From contig NC_080070.1 of NCBI RefSeq assembly GCF_949987535.1, positions 11,466,016 to 11,530,015 on the forward strand: a stretch of 64,000 nucleotides of DNA. The letters are read 5' to 3'. The notes under the pieces are model-generated. The model saw only the letters and a list, made by a program, of their open reading frames with translations, had not been told where the DNA came from and ran no database searches. The translations under genes and the position numbers were made by a program. Every line of letters starts with the position of its first letter. The stretch's first letter is position 1. Source of the stretch: Balaenoptera acutorostrata. Lineage: Eukaryota > Chordata > Mammalia > Artiodactyla > Balaenopteridae. This document shows positions 1 through 12,010 of this stretch, piece after piece.

Positions 1-812
1 ATTTGGTTGCTCTCTTTTATTTTTTTATAGCTCTATATATTATTTCCTTTCTCTCTTTTCGTGTGTATATGTATGCTGCTTTGTGTGATTTTCTCTGTAT
101 AGGTTCGCTTTTACCATCTGTCCTAGGGTTCTGTCTGTCCGATTTATTTAGTATAGTTTAGTTTTTAGTGCTTGTTATCATTGGTGGATTTGTGTATTGG
201 TTTGGTTGCTCTCTTCCTTTTTTTTAAATTTTTTAATTTTTTAATTTTTTATTTTAATAACTTTATTTTTTCCTTCTTTCCTTTTTTCTTCTTTTCTCCC
301 TTTTCTTCTGAGCTGTGTGGCTGACAGGGTCTTGCTGCTCTGCCCGGGTGTCAGGCCTGAGCCTCTTAGGTGGGAGAGCCAAGTTCAGGACATTGCTCCA
401 CCACAGACCTCCCAGCCCCTCATAATATAAATCGGCAAGAGTTCTCCCAGAGAGCTCCATCTCAACGCTAGGACCCAGCTCCACTTCAACGACCAGCAAG
501 CTCCAGTGCTGGACACCCCATGCCAAACAACTAGCAAGACAGGAACACAACCCCACCCATTAGCAGAGAGGCTGCCTAAAATCATAATAAGGTCACAGAC
601 ACCCCAAAACACACTACTGGACATGGTCCCACCCACCAGAAAGACAAGATCCAGCCTCATCCACCAGCACACAGGCACTAGTCCCCTCCACCAGGAAGCC
701 AACACAACCCACTGAACCAACCTTACCCACTGGGGGCAGACACCAAAAACAACAGGAACTACAAACCTGCAGCCTGTGAAAAGGAGACCCCAAACACAGT
801 AAGTTAAGCAAA

Positions 813-1708
813 ATGAGAAGACAGAGAAACACACAGCAGATGAAGGAGCAAGGTAAAAACCCACCAGACCAAACAAATGAAGAGGAAATAGGCAGTCTAC
901 CTGAAAAAGTATTCAGAGTAACGATAGTAAGAGGATCCAAAATCTTGGAAATAGAATGGAGAAAATACAAGAAACGTTTAACAAGGACCTAAAGGAACTA
1001 AAGAGCAAACAAACAAACAATGATGACCAACACAATAAATGAAATTAAAAATACTCTAGAAGGAATCAATAGCAGAATAACTGAGACAGAAGAACAGATA
1101 AGTGACTTGGAAGATAAAATAGTGGAAATAACTATTGCAGAGCAGAATAAAGAAAAAAGAATGAAGAGAAGTGAGGACAGTCTCAGAGACCTCTGGGACA
1201 ACATTAAATGCACCAACATTCAAATTATAGGGGCCCCAGAAGAAGAAGAGAAAAAGAAAGGGACTGAGAAAATACTTGAAGAGATTATAGTTGAAAACTT
1301 CCCTAATATGGGAAAGGAAATAGTCACCCAAGTCCAGGAAGCACAGAGAGTTCCATACAGGATAAGTCCAAGGAGAAACATGCCAAGACACATATTAATC
1401 AAACTATCAAAAATTAAATGCAAAGAAAAATACTAAAAGCAGCAAGGGAAAAACAACAAATAACATACAAGGGAATCCCCATAAGGTTAACAGCTGATCT
1501 TTCAGCAGAAACTCTGCAAGCCAGAAGGGAGTGGCAGGACATATTTAAAGTGATGAAAGAGGAAAACCTACAACCAAGATTACTCTACCCAGCAAGGATC
1601 TCATTCAGATTCGACGGAGAAATTAAAACCTTTACAGACAAGCAAAAGCTAAGAGAATTCAGCACCACCAAACCGGCTTTACAACAAATGCTAAAGGAAC
1701 TTTTCTAG
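813..1708 (+). pseudogene. L1 ORF1 (RNA-binding chaperone protein) pseudogene
   Basis: L1 ORF1 encodes a coiled-coil RNA-binding protein of the L1 ribonucleoprotein. The start is placed at the ATG at 813 (MRRQRNTQ...), which aligns with the same start in the second copy. A small deletion near 925-935 shifts the frame. The central coiled-coil and RRM-like part reads at 1020-1436, with motifs such as ISDLEDKIVE and LRDLWDNIKC. A second frameshift near 1430 moves the C-terminal domain to the frame at 1418-1708 (ARREWQDIFKVMKE ... KELF, stop 1706-1708). The protein is interrupted and should not be functional. Confidence 0.9.
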
Positions 1709-1766
1709 GCAGGAAACACAAGAGAAGGAGAAGACCAACAAATACAAACCCAAAACAATTAAGAAA

Positions 1767-4700
1767 ATGGTAACAGGAGCATACATATCGATAATTACCT
1801 TAAATGTAAATGGATTAAATGCTCCAACGAAAAGACATAGACTAGCTGAATAGTTACAAAAGAAAGACCCGTATAAATGCTGTCTACAAGAGACCCACTT
1901 CAGACTTAGGGGCACATACAGACTGAAAGTGAGGGGATGGAAAAAGATATTCCATGCAAATGGAAATCAAAAGAAAGCTGGAGTGGCAATTCTCGTATCA
2001 GACAAAATAGACTTTAAAATAAAGACTATTACAAGAGACAAAGAAGGACACTACATAATGATCAAGGGATCAATCCAAGAAGAAGATACAACAATTGTAA
2101 ATATTTATGCACCCAACATAGGAGCACCTCAATACATAAGGCAAATGAAAACAGCCATAAAGGGGAAATCGACAGTAACACATTCACAGTAGGGGACTTT
2201 ACCACCCCACTTTCACCAGTGGACAGATCATCCGAAATGAAAATAAATAAGGAAACACAAGCTTTAAATGACACATTAAACAAGATGGACTTAGTTGATA
2301 TTTATAGGACATTCCATCCAAAAACAGCAGAATACACTTTCTTCTCAAGTGCTCATGGAGCATTCTCCAGGATAGACCATATCTTGGGTCACAAATCAAG
2401 CCTTGGTAAATTTTAGAAACTTGAAATCATATCAAGTATCTTTTCTGACCACAACACTGTAAGACTAGATATCAGTTACAAGAAAAAAAAAAACTGTAAA
2501 AAATACAAACACATGGAGGCGAAACAACACACTACTAAATAACCAAGAGACCACTGAAGAAATCAAAGAAGAAATCAAAAAATACCTAGAAACAAATGAC
2601 AATGAGAACATGACAACCCAAAGCCTATGGGATGCCGCAAAAGCAGTTCTAAGAGGGAAGTTTATAGCAATACAATCCTACCTCAAGAAACAAGAAACAT
2701 CTCAAATAAACAACCTAACCTTAACCTAAAGCAATTAGAGAAAGAAGAACAAAAAACCCCACAGTTAGCAGGAGGACTAGCAAACAGAATCCAGCAGCAC
2801 ATTAGAAGGATCATACACCATGATCAAGTGGGGTTTATCCCAGGAATACAAGAATTCTTCAATGTATGCAAATCAATCAATGTGATACACCATATTAATA
2901 AGTTGAAGAATAAAAACCATATGATCATCTCAATAGATGCAGAAAAGGCTTTGGACAAAATTCAACACCCATTTATGATAAAAATTCTCCAGAAAGTAGG
3001 CATAGAGGGAACTTACCTCAACATAATAAAGGCCATATATGACAAACCCACAGCCAACATCATTCTCAGTGGTGAAAAACTGAAACCATTTCCACTAAGA
3101 TGAAGAACAAGACAAGGTTACCCACTCTCACCACTATTATTCAACATAGTTTTGGAAGTTTTAGCCACAGCAGTCAGAGACGAAAAAGAAAGAAAAAGAA
3201 TCCAAATCGGAAAAGAAGTAAAACTGTCACTGTTTGCAGATGACATGATACTATACATACAGAATCCTAAAGATGCCACCAGAAAACTACTAGAGCTAAT
3301 CAATGAATTTGGTAAAGTAGCAGGATGCAAAATTAATCCACAGAAATCTCTTGCATTCCTATACACTAATGATGAAAAATCTGAAAGAGAAATTAAGGAA
3401 ACACTCCCATTTACCACTGCAACAAAAAGAATAAAATACCTAGGAATAAACCTACCTAAGGAAACAGAAGACCTGTATGCAGAAAACTATAAGACACTGA
3501 TGAAAGAAATTAAAGATGATACAAATAGATGGAGAGATACACCATGTTCTTGGATTGGAAGAATCAACATTGTGAAAATGCCTATACTACCCAAAGCAAT
3601 CAGCAGCTTCAATGCAATCCCTATCAAACTACCAATGGCATTTTTCACAGAACTAGAACAAAAAATTTCACAATTTGTATGGAAATGCAAAAGACCCCGA
3701 ATAGCCAAAGCAATCTTGAGAAAGAAAAATGGAGCTGGAGGAATCAGGCTCCCTGACTTCAGACTATACTACAAAGCTACAGTAATCAAGACAGTATGGT
3801 ACTGGCACAAAAACAGAAAGATAGATCAATGAAACAGGATAGAAAGCCCAGAGATAAACCCACATACATATGGTCACCTTATCTTTGATAAAGGAGGCAA
3901 AAATATACAATGGAGAGAAGACATCCTCTTCAATAAGTGGTGCTGGGAAAACTGGACAGCTACATGTAAAAGAATGAAATTAGAACACTCCCTAACAGCA
4001 TACACTAAAGTAAACTCAAAATGGATTAAGGACCTAAATGTAAGGCCAGACACTATAAAACCCTTAGAGGAAAACATAGGCAGAACGCTCTATGAAATAA
4101 ATCACAGCAGGATCCTTTTTGACCCACCTCCTAGAGAAATGGAAATAAAAACACAAATAAACAAATGGGACCTAATGAAACTTAAAAGCTTTTGCACAGC
4201 AGAGGAAACCATAAACAAGACCAAAAGACAACCCTCAGAATGGGAGAAAATATTTGCAAACAAAGTAACTGACAAAGGATTAATCTCCAAAATATACAGG
4301 CAGCTCATGCAGCTCAATATCAAAAAAACAAACAACCCAATCCAAAAATTGGCAGAAGATCTAAATAGACATTTCTCCAAAGAAGATATACAGATTGCCA
4401 ACAAACACATGAAAGGATGCTCCACATCACTAATCATTAGAGAAATGCAAATCAAAACTACAATGAGGTTATCAACTCACACTGGTCAGAATGGCCATCA
4501 TTAAAAAATCGACAAACAGCAAATGCTGGAGAGGGTGTGGAGAAAAGGGAACCCTCTTGCACTGTTGATGGGAATGTAAATTGATACAGCCACTATGGAG
4601 AACAGTATGGAGGTTCCTTAAAAAACTAAAAATAGAACTACCATACGACCCAGCAATCCCACTACTGGGCATATACCTTGAGAAAACCATAATTCAAAAA

Positions 4701-4897
4701 GAGTCATGCACCACAACGTTCATTGCAGCACTATTTACAATAGCCAGGACATGGAAGCAACCTAAGTGTCCATCAACAGATGAATGGATAAAGAAGATGT
4801 GGTGAGGTGGATGGACCTAGTGTCTGTCATACAGAGTGAAGCTAGTCAGAAAGAGAAAAACAAATACCATATGCTAACACATATATATGGAATCTGA
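1767..4897 (+). pseudogene. L1 ORF2 (endonuclease/reverse transcriptase) pseudogene
   Basis: Remnant of the L1 replication enzyme, which nicks target DNA and primes reverse transcription there. An AP-like endonuclease domain starts at ATG 1767 with NVNGLN. An in-frame TAG at 1851-1853 stands where the second copy has Trp. Frameshifts follow near 2165, and SRIDHILGH remains at about 2370. About 626 bp of the fingers/early RT region is missing at 2776/2777. The RT core persists, with FADD at 3233-3244 and [10 protein letters not shown] later at 3152-3832. The Cys-rich tail is split across frames (3974-4504, 4581-4805) and has lost a further 61 bp. Not functional. Confidence 0.92.
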
Positions 4898-5268
4898 AAG
4901 ACAAAAAAAGGTTCTGAAGAACCTAGGGGCAGGATAGGAATAAAGATGCAGACGTAGAGAATGGACTTGAGGACACGGGCGGGGGGAGGGTAAGCTAAGA
5001 CGAAGTGAGAGAGTGGTATGGACATATATACACTACCAAATGTAAAATAGACAGCTAGTGGGAAGCAGCTGCATAGCACAGGGAGATCAGCTCGGTGCTT
5101 TGTGACCACCTAAAGGGGTGGGATAGGGAGGGTGGGAGGGAGGCGCAAGAGGGAGGGGATATGGAGATATATTTATATATATAGCTGATTCACTTTGTTA
5201 TACAGCAGCAACTAACAGAGCAATATAAAGCAATTTTACTCCAATAAAAATGCTTTTTAAAAAAAGAA

Positions 5269-6510
5269 CATACACCATACACAAAAATGAACTGAAAATG
5301 GATTAAAGATTTTAACGTAAGACCTGAACCATAAAACTCCTAGAAGAAAACATACGGAAAAAGCTCCTTGCCATCCACTCTGCAGTGATTTGTTTTGATT
5401 TGACCCCAAAAGGAAAGGCAACGAAAGCAAAAAAGTAATAAGTGGGACTACATTGAACTAAAAAGCCTCTATGCAGGAAAGGAAGCCATCTTCTGCAAAG
5501 GAAACCATCAACAAAATTGAAAATCAACCTACTAAAAGGGAGAAAATGTTTGCCAATAAATCAGATAAGGAATTAACAGCCAAAATATATAAAGCACTCA
5601 TACAATAGCAAAAAAAAAAAAAAAATTAAAAAATGGGCAGAGGATCTGAATAGACTTTTTTTCCATAGAAGACACATACAGATGGACAACTGGTACATGA
5701 AAATGTGCTCAACCTCACTAATCATCAGGGAAATGCAAATCAAAACCATAGTGAGTTATATTCACCTCACACCTGTTAGCATGGCTGTTATCAAAAAGAC
5801 AAGATAACAAGTGTTGTGAAGGCTGTAGAGAGAAGGGAACCCTCGTGCACTGTTGGTGGGAATGTAAATTGGTGCAGCCACTGTGGAGAACAGTAGGGAG
5901 GTTCCTCAAAAAATTGAAAACAGAACTTCTATCTAACCCAGCAATCCCCCTTCTGGGTATTTATCCAAAGGAAACGAAAATGCTAACTTGAAAGGATATC
6001 TGTGCCCCCGTGTTCACTGCAGTATTATTTACAATAGCCAAGACATGGAAACAACTTTAAGAACTTTAAGTGTCCATCAGTGGATGAATGGATAAAGAAA
6101 ATGTGAGAATTTATAAACACACACAGACCCACACAGGAATATTACTCGGCCATAAAAAAGAAGGAAACCTTGCCATCTGCAGCAACATGGATGGACTCTG
6201 AGGGCATTATGCTAAGTGAAGTAAGTCAGAGAAAGACAAACACAGGATGATCCGATATATATGTGGAATCTAAAAAATACAATAAAAACCAGTCTCATAG
6301 ATACAAAGAACATACTGGTGATCGCCAGAAGTGGGTAGTGAGAGGGTGGAAGATATGAGTAAAAGTGATCACAAGGTACAAACTTCCAGTTATAAAATAA
6401 ATAAGTCACGGGGATGTGATATACAGCATGATGACTATAGTTAATAATACTGAATTGAATATTTGAAACTTGCTAAGAGAGTAGATGCTGCATGTACTTT
6501 ACATCTCTAA
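5269..6510 (+). mobile_element. Older L1 (L1M-type) 3' portion, host of the young L1 insertion
   Basis: ORF2 C-terminal region and 3' UTR of an older, more diverged mammalian L1. It starts inside late ORF2 ('aaaatggattaaagat', then an 'actcctagaagaaaac'-like stretch) and passes through the Cys-rich tail region around 5820-5900. It reaches L1M-type 3' UTR such as 'ttgctaagagagtagat' near 6470, and fades out near 6510 without a clear poly-A tail. It has the same orientation as the young L1 on its left, which fits a LINE-in-LINE insertion. No open frame of note remains. Confidence 0.85.
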
Positions 6511-7234
6511 ACTAGAAACAGTTTGACTTTCTGCCTTTAAGAAAATGAAAATGCAATATAGCAATATAATTTTTGAAAAGTTTCAAGAACCACTGTAAGT
6601 CTAAATGCTGTTTTATAGGATACAATTTTAATAGTAATAATCCTGCCAGGAGTTCCTATTTTAAAGTGTAAATTAGCAATTTTTAAATAGAAAGTTTGTC
6701 TCACGTATATACATACAAAGACATTTTTAAGCTCTCTAGTTCAAAAAATTAAAATTGTAAAGACCAGTCACAGTGAACTGATTTTAGAGGTAGTCTGGTT
6801 TGCTTTTCTGCTAATGAAATCTGAGTCACATTTTCTTAACGTATAGCCATTACTCCAGCGAGGCTAAGCATCTTCAGAGAATAATCGATGGATGTAGAGC
6901 GTACAGTGGTTCCATTGTGTTGAAGTAGCTAATGATGTCCAGTAAGTCTAATTAACTCCTAGAACTTAACCTAATATTCCAGGATGGTAGGGAACCTTGG
7001 GATTCATCATAATAGGTTCATTAAACATGTACCTGTGTGGTAGAAGCAGTACTACTTTAAGTCTTTGAGTGGTTTTATCGGTCTCACTAAGTCATCCACT
7101 TACCCTACTCTGTCAGGCTGCTGACAGTTCTATACTTCAGGGAAACAGACCAGCATAATTCTCTTTTTAGAGCTCTTCAAAGTATTGCTTTAACCTCCCA
7201 TAGTAACATGTGTCTAACAACTTTTATGATCATC
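6511..7234. other. Unique AT-rich intergenic sequence
   Basis: No gene, repeat family or coding signal recognised here. Base composition is ordinary for mammalian intergenic DNA. Confidence 0.6.
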
Positions 7235-7355
7235 ATGGCCTGTGGATTTAACCTCTCTGAGCTTCATTTTCCTCATCTGTAAACTACCAATAAAAGCCCG
7301 CTGTACCTTGAACACTGTAAGTGCTCAGATAATGTCTTGAATGAATGAGAATTAC
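7235..7355 (+). repeat. MIR SINE fragment
   Basis: Core-SINE relic. It keeps the MIR order 'aacctctctgagcttcattttcctcatctgtaaa', read here in two parts, followed by a diverged 'taagtgctcagataa' end. It is old and diverged. Confidence 0.7.
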
Positions 7356-7369
7356 TCCATCCCAAATAC

Positions 7370-7750
7370 CACCTCTTTGAGTAGCATCTCCCAGACAAAA
7401 TTTGTTCACTCCCTTCTCTTTTACTCTCTCAGTTTTGTTGATTTTTAGATACATTTGCATTACCTTTTAAATAATTTATTTTTATAAGATAACCAGTGTC
7501 AATCCACAGATTCTTGGGAAGCCAGGCCTCTGGGGGATTCCTCCCCATTCCACTAGAATATACAGCCCATTCCGGCTCCATCCTCATTAGCTCCTGCCTC
7601 ATGCTTCCATCGTATCCACTGAATTGGACTATATATACGCCTTCACCTTTTACTAAAATGTGAAGTCCTTGAAAGCAGACACACTCATGTTTGTATCCTT
7701 AATGCCAGCACAGGGTATAACCTTCATAAATATCTGTCAAACAAATGAGT
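7370..7750 (+). repeat. L2 LINE 3'-end fragment
   Basis: Pattern of an L2 3' end: a 'cacctctttgagtagcatctccc'-like stretch, a T-rich middle, then 'tccttgaaagcagacac' and 'ccagcacagggtata', corresponding to the L2 tail 'ctccatgagggcaggg ... cagtgcctggcac'. Highly diverged. Confidence 0.6.
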
Positions 7751-7994
7751 TTGTACATGTATGCAGATGACACCTGAAATGATTTTAAGCATCACACATA
7801 ACCTAGCCTGGCAAAGTTTATCTCATTCTGTCTCTCAGCTGGCTATAAACTAGTCACCTGAATTAAGGCATTTGCTTATTGTTCAAATCATGACATCTCT
7901 CTTTTTTCATTTTAAAAGACTTTTAAGGTAGGAGAGGAAAATCTGATCTACTTTATTGACAAAATAACAGAAGAAAGAAAAAGGGATGGAAATT

Positions 7995-8175
7995 CCTTGA
8001 ATACTTACTGTGTGTTAGAATTTTGACTATATAATCCATACAACTTCTCTGTGAAGCAGACATTATTATCCACATTTTACATATGAGGAAACTGAAGTCA
8101 GAAGCTTAAATAACTGAGTTCATATAGAGCTAGAGAGTGGTAAAGCCAAGGTTTGAACCTAGGTCTGACTTACTA
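7995..8175 (-). repeat. MIR SINE fragment, reverse orientation
   Basis: Reads as the reverse of MIR: 'gaatacttactgtgtgtta', then 'cattttacatatgaggaaac', 'gagctagagagtggtaaagcc' and 'tttgaacctaggtctgac'. The order and spacing are those of reversed MIR. Confidence 0.8.
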
Positions 8176-9112
8176 ACCTCATCATGACGGGGTTCATAGT
8201 TTTTGACAGCGAGATGCCTCCTCTGTAAAAAACACCTGAGCAGAAAAATCACACAGGTGCAGAGGGAACAAATGCTTCCTGCTCTTGCTTTCCAATGCTT
8301 GAGAGCATCAGAGGCCTCCAAAGTACTCCTTTACAGTCTGTCAACCAGTTCAACAGAGCACAGCCCACTAAACCAGCTTGCAGAGGTAAGGTAGGAAGCC
8401 AGGACAAATAGCCCTACCTCCCTCCAACTGACAGGAAAAGAGCTGAATACTTGAATTCTACCAATTTGCCAGCCTCTGCTTTGCAGTCTTCAGTCTTTCC
8501 AGCTTTAGAGAAAAGCTATAGGACATCACTGAAAGCAACAGAATATTAAGTGCCTAATTCTCAACCTTTCCTTTGGGAAAGAAAATACTTTGAAATAATG
8601 GATGAAAATTATAAAATCAGTTTTCATGTTTCTCATATTTTTAAGTTCTGTTTCTCTAAAATATGAAAAGCTCAGAGTATGCCTCTGTGTTCCCTAATAT
8701 AATTCACATTAAATTTCATTGGAAGAGGAACTTAACCCGTCCTCACCAGCCAATATTCTATCATTACACTACACTTGTCCTTAAAACAACTGATGATAAT
8801 GTCTTTGAAGCAAATAGATAAGACACAACTTTTATATTCAAACAGAGCAAGCAATTTTAGGTTATGTTTATCACAGATTACATGGTTGCTTATAGTTTTA
8901 CACATAGCTATCACTTTTATTTTTGTCTATAGTTAAAAACAGGGCTTGATCTGAGTGACTCGTTGTCTCAGAACAACTATGTTTAGCTCTGCTGTACTCT
9001 CTGCAAACAAAAATGGAAAATATCTGAATCTAGACATGTTCTAAATGTTGAATTGAAAGTAAATGTTCAGGTAGCCAAAGTTTTGGACAAGTCCTCTGGA
9101 GTAGAAATGAAA
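8176..9112. other. Unique intergenic sequence
   Basis: No gene or repeat recognised. The short ORFs of about 60 codons near 8203 and 8732 lack any family signature and are probably chance. Confidence 0.55.
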
Positions 9113-9123
9113 AAGTAATTTGT
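9113..9123 (+). repeat. Left target-site duplication of the older full-length L1
   Basis: The 11-base 'aagtaatttgt' just before the L1 5' end is repeated exactly at 16804-16814, just after its A-rich 3' end. Confidence 0.85.
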
Positions 9124-10096
9124 GAAGGAGTGACATCATCAAGATGGAAACATAGGTCGTTCCCAACTTCAGTCCCCTTCACAAGAAGACCAACTAATGA
9201 CTCTCTATAGACAAGACACCATTGCGAAAATCCTAGAACACAGGGGTGAGGCTGAAGGCACGCCCTGTATCACAGAGAATGAGGTAGGACCACATTAGAA
9301 AAGTTAAGAGGCGCAGCTACACTCTGACCGCATCACTCCTCCCCCAGGCTGGCTCCCCAGGCCTGCAGTTCCTCCGGGGGAAGAGAAAGTCCAGGTGGAC
9401 ACCCAGCTCCTCCAGCATCATGGGTCATTTCTCAGGATGCCTTCTCAGGTCTTGCCTTATGGGCATCTAAGGGGGACTTGGGGACGTGACTGTGACAGAG
9501 AAGGGGGAAGGGATTTATAGCAACAAGTGCTCGGAGTGTGGCCCTGTTCCTACTCCCAGTGGTGCCCAAGCAGAAGTCCCAACCAGCAGCTCTGCTCATC
9601 TGCAGAGCCAAGACGGTGGTCCATTCTGACCAGGGAACTTGGCAGGGCACAGATCTGCCTGATTCAGGGCCCCAGACAGTGAGCCCCTGCCAGCCGTGGA
9701 GCCTGGTCTGCCACTCCAGCTGGACAGGAAAGCTAATTCATAGCCCCGCCCATTGCTGAATACAGCCTCCAGCCCTGCTGACCAGGAGACCTAACCAGAG
9801 CTCCTGGGAATCTGTGTAGCCCATCCTGCAACCGCAGTTACAGCAGCACTTGAATGGAGAGCCTGGCCAGTGGCCCTGCCCTTCTGCAGAGCCAGGTGGT
9901 GGCCTGCCAGGCCAGGGAACTTGGTGCCTGATTCTGCCTAATTTGGCCCCCAAATAAGAGACGTGCCAGCCTTAGAGCCTGTCTGGTGGCTCCGCCCAGG
10001 CAGGGAGACTAATTCATAGCCCTGCCCACTGTTAAATACAGCCTTCAGCATGCCCAGCCGGGAAACCTAACCAGGCACGTGGGAAACTGTGTAGCC

Positions 10097-10348
10097 CAGG
10101 GGTCCCCAACCCCTGGGCCGCGGACCAGTATCGGTCTGCGGCCTATTAGGAACTGGGCCGCACGGCAGGTGGTGAGCAGCGGGCTAGCGAGTGAAGCTTC
10201 ATCTGCCACTCCGCTCCCCTTCGCTCCCCTTCGCCCCCCCCCCCTTGCATTACCGCCTGAACCATCCCCACCCCCTCCCGCCCCGGTCCTTGGAAAAACT
10301 GTCTTCCACAAAACCTGTCCCCAGTGCCAAAAAGGTTGGGGACCGCTG
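10097..10348 (+). mobile_element. hAT-type non-autonomous DNA transposon (MER30/Charlie-like)
   Basis: A 252-bp element with terminal inverted repeats: left CAGGGGTCCCCAAC (10097-10110) and right gttggggaccgctg (10335-10348), 13 of 14 positions matching. The flanking 8 bases, gtgtagcc (10089-10096) and gcatagcc (10349-10356), match at 6 of 8, as expected for an aged 8-bp hAT duplication. Internal text 'gggccgcggaccag' and 'gtcttccacaaaacctgtcc' fits a widespread mammalian hAT MITE. There is no transposase. The exact subfamily name is my recollection. Orientation follows the usual consensus. Confidence 0.85.
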
Positions 10349-10957
10349 GCATAGCCCATCCTACAGCCCCACTTACAGTGATACCCGAGCAGAGAGCACA
10401 GCCAGTGGTCCTCATCATGTGCACTGCAAAACCAGCAACTCTGCCTGGCCAGAGAACTTGGCGCACAATCCCGCCTGATCTGGGTCCTTAAACAATGGGC
10501 TGTGCTGGCCGTGGGGTCCATTCTGCTGCCCTGGTCAAGCAGGGAAGCTACATCATAGCCCCAACTACTGCTAAATATAGTACCAAGTCCTGACCATCCA
10601 GGAAGCCTGACCAGAGAACCCAGGCAACCACAGAGCCCCATCCAACAGCCTCACTTGGGCAGAGAACCAAGCCAGCAGTCCTATCCAACTGTTTTCAGCC
10701 ACAACACATACCCCACAACCTCAGAGCTCAGGCAGTGGCCTTGCCCACAAAGAAGACCCTAATAGCAGGCTCCCCCTGCCCAAGGAGTCTGTCAGCTCAC
10801 ATGTCCAGAACCCCAAGCTGAGCTGACTGGTGAAGGACTGTCTCTGCCAAGGCACACCTGTAAAGTCTAGAAGAAGAGACTGTTTACTCAAATGTGCAGA
10901 TACCAATGTAAGAAATCAAGGATCAGAAAAAATCAGGTAAACATAACACCACCAATG

Positions 10958-11800
10958 GAAACTAATAAAATGCCAATAACTGACCCTAAAGAAATGGAAA
11001 TCTATGAACTTCAACGAACTCAGAATAATCCTCTGAAAAAGTTTAGTGAACTACAAGAAGACAGATAACTTAACAAAATTCGGGGGAAAAAAATGCATGA
11101 ACAAAATGAGATGAACAAAAAAAATAGAAACCATCAAAAATAAACCAAACAGAAGTCCTAGAGCTAAAGAATACAATGACTGAACTGTAAAGTTCAATAG
11201 AGAGCTTCAAAATCAGAATTGACCATGCAGAAGAAAGAATCAGTGACAGGGTATTTGAATTTATCCAGTCAGAGGAACAAAAGAAAAAAAGAATGAAAAA
11301 GAGTGAAGAAAGCCTATGGAACTTATAGGACACCATCAGAAGAAACAGTATCTGCATTATGGGTACCCCAGAAGGAGAAAGAGAAAGGGACAGAAAGTGT
11401 ATATAAAGCAATAATGGCTGAAAATGAGGAAAGAAATGGACATACAAATCCATGAGGCCCAAAGGACCCCAAATAGATTGAACCAAATAGTTCCAAAAGT
11501 CAAAGACAAAAAGAGAATTTTCAAAGCAACAAGAGAAAGCAACAACACATTACATACAGGGAATCCCCATAATGGGCAGATTTTTCAAAAGAAACTTTTC
11601 AGGCCAGGAGAGAATGGGATAATACATTCAAAATATTGAAAGAAAAAAAATCTGTCAACAATACTATACCTGGCAAACCTGTCCTTCAGAAATGAAGGGG
11701 AGATAAATAAGTGCCTGAACAAAGAAAAGCTGATTGAGTTGATCACCACTAGGCCTGCCTTACAAGCAATGGCTAAAGGGAGTTCTTCAAGCAGAAATAA
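10958..11800 (+). pseudogene. Older L1 ORF1 pseudogene
   Basis: Diverged ORF1 of the older L1, split by stops and frameshifts. An apparent beginning 'atggaaactaataaaatg' lies near 10958. Coiled-coil-like coding runs through 11170-11330. The C-terminal domain is still readable at 11424-11639 (MDIQIHEAQRTPNRLNQIVPK...). The end is near 'caatggctaaagggagttct' at about 11768-11790. It corresponds to the RNA-binding protein of L1; no intact frame remains. Confidence 0.75.
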
Positions 11801-11865
11801 AGTGATGCTAATTTACATGATACAATCAGATGAACACAGGTATAAAAGACTTCCTGGTATTGGTA

Positions 11866-12010
11866 AATAATTGAAGTTATTTAATTTAACTTTAGTTATT
11901 TAATTATTGAAGTTATTTAATTTAACTTTAATTTAATTTATTTAATTAAATTTTAAATTTAATTTAAATTTAGTTTAACTCTTATAACTCTAGTTTAAAA
12001 GTTTTAAAAT
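11866..12010. repeat. AT-rich low-complexity tract in L1 inter-ORF spacer
   Basis: Dense imperfect repeats of 'ttatttaattta' and 'aacttta' between the ORF1 and ORF2 remnants of the older L1. This is probably local slippage expansion within the element. Confidence 0.7.

Larger units (their letters stand above)
1..5268 (+). mobile_element. L1 LINE, young cetartiodactyl type, 5' end outside window
   Basis: Non-LTR retrotransposon copy. Bases 1 to about 480 match the 5' UTR of the second young L1 in this window (from about 26840 there), so roughly the first 1 kb lies off the left edge. ORF1 and ORF2 remnants follow, then a 3' UTR with G-runs (4977-4990, 5114-5145), an AATAAA near 5243 and a short A-rich end. 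Compared with the second copy it lacks about 626 bp of ORF2 (junction 2776/2777) and 61 bp near the ORF2 end (junction about 4802). It carries stops and frameshifts in both ORFs, so it is dead. It abuts older L1 sequence at about 5269, which suggests insertion into that element; the left TSD cannot be seen. Confidence 0.95.

Noticed and set aside
385..970. Overlapping minus-strand ORFs of 118-163 codons
   Set aside because: They are antisense to L1 5' UTR/ORF1 leader. The same antisense frames recur in the second L1 (27257-27767) and have no independent coding signal.
10079..10641. Pro/Arg-rich ORFs of 90-198 codons on both strands
   Set aside because: They span the hAT MITE and L1 5' UTR; composition effects only.
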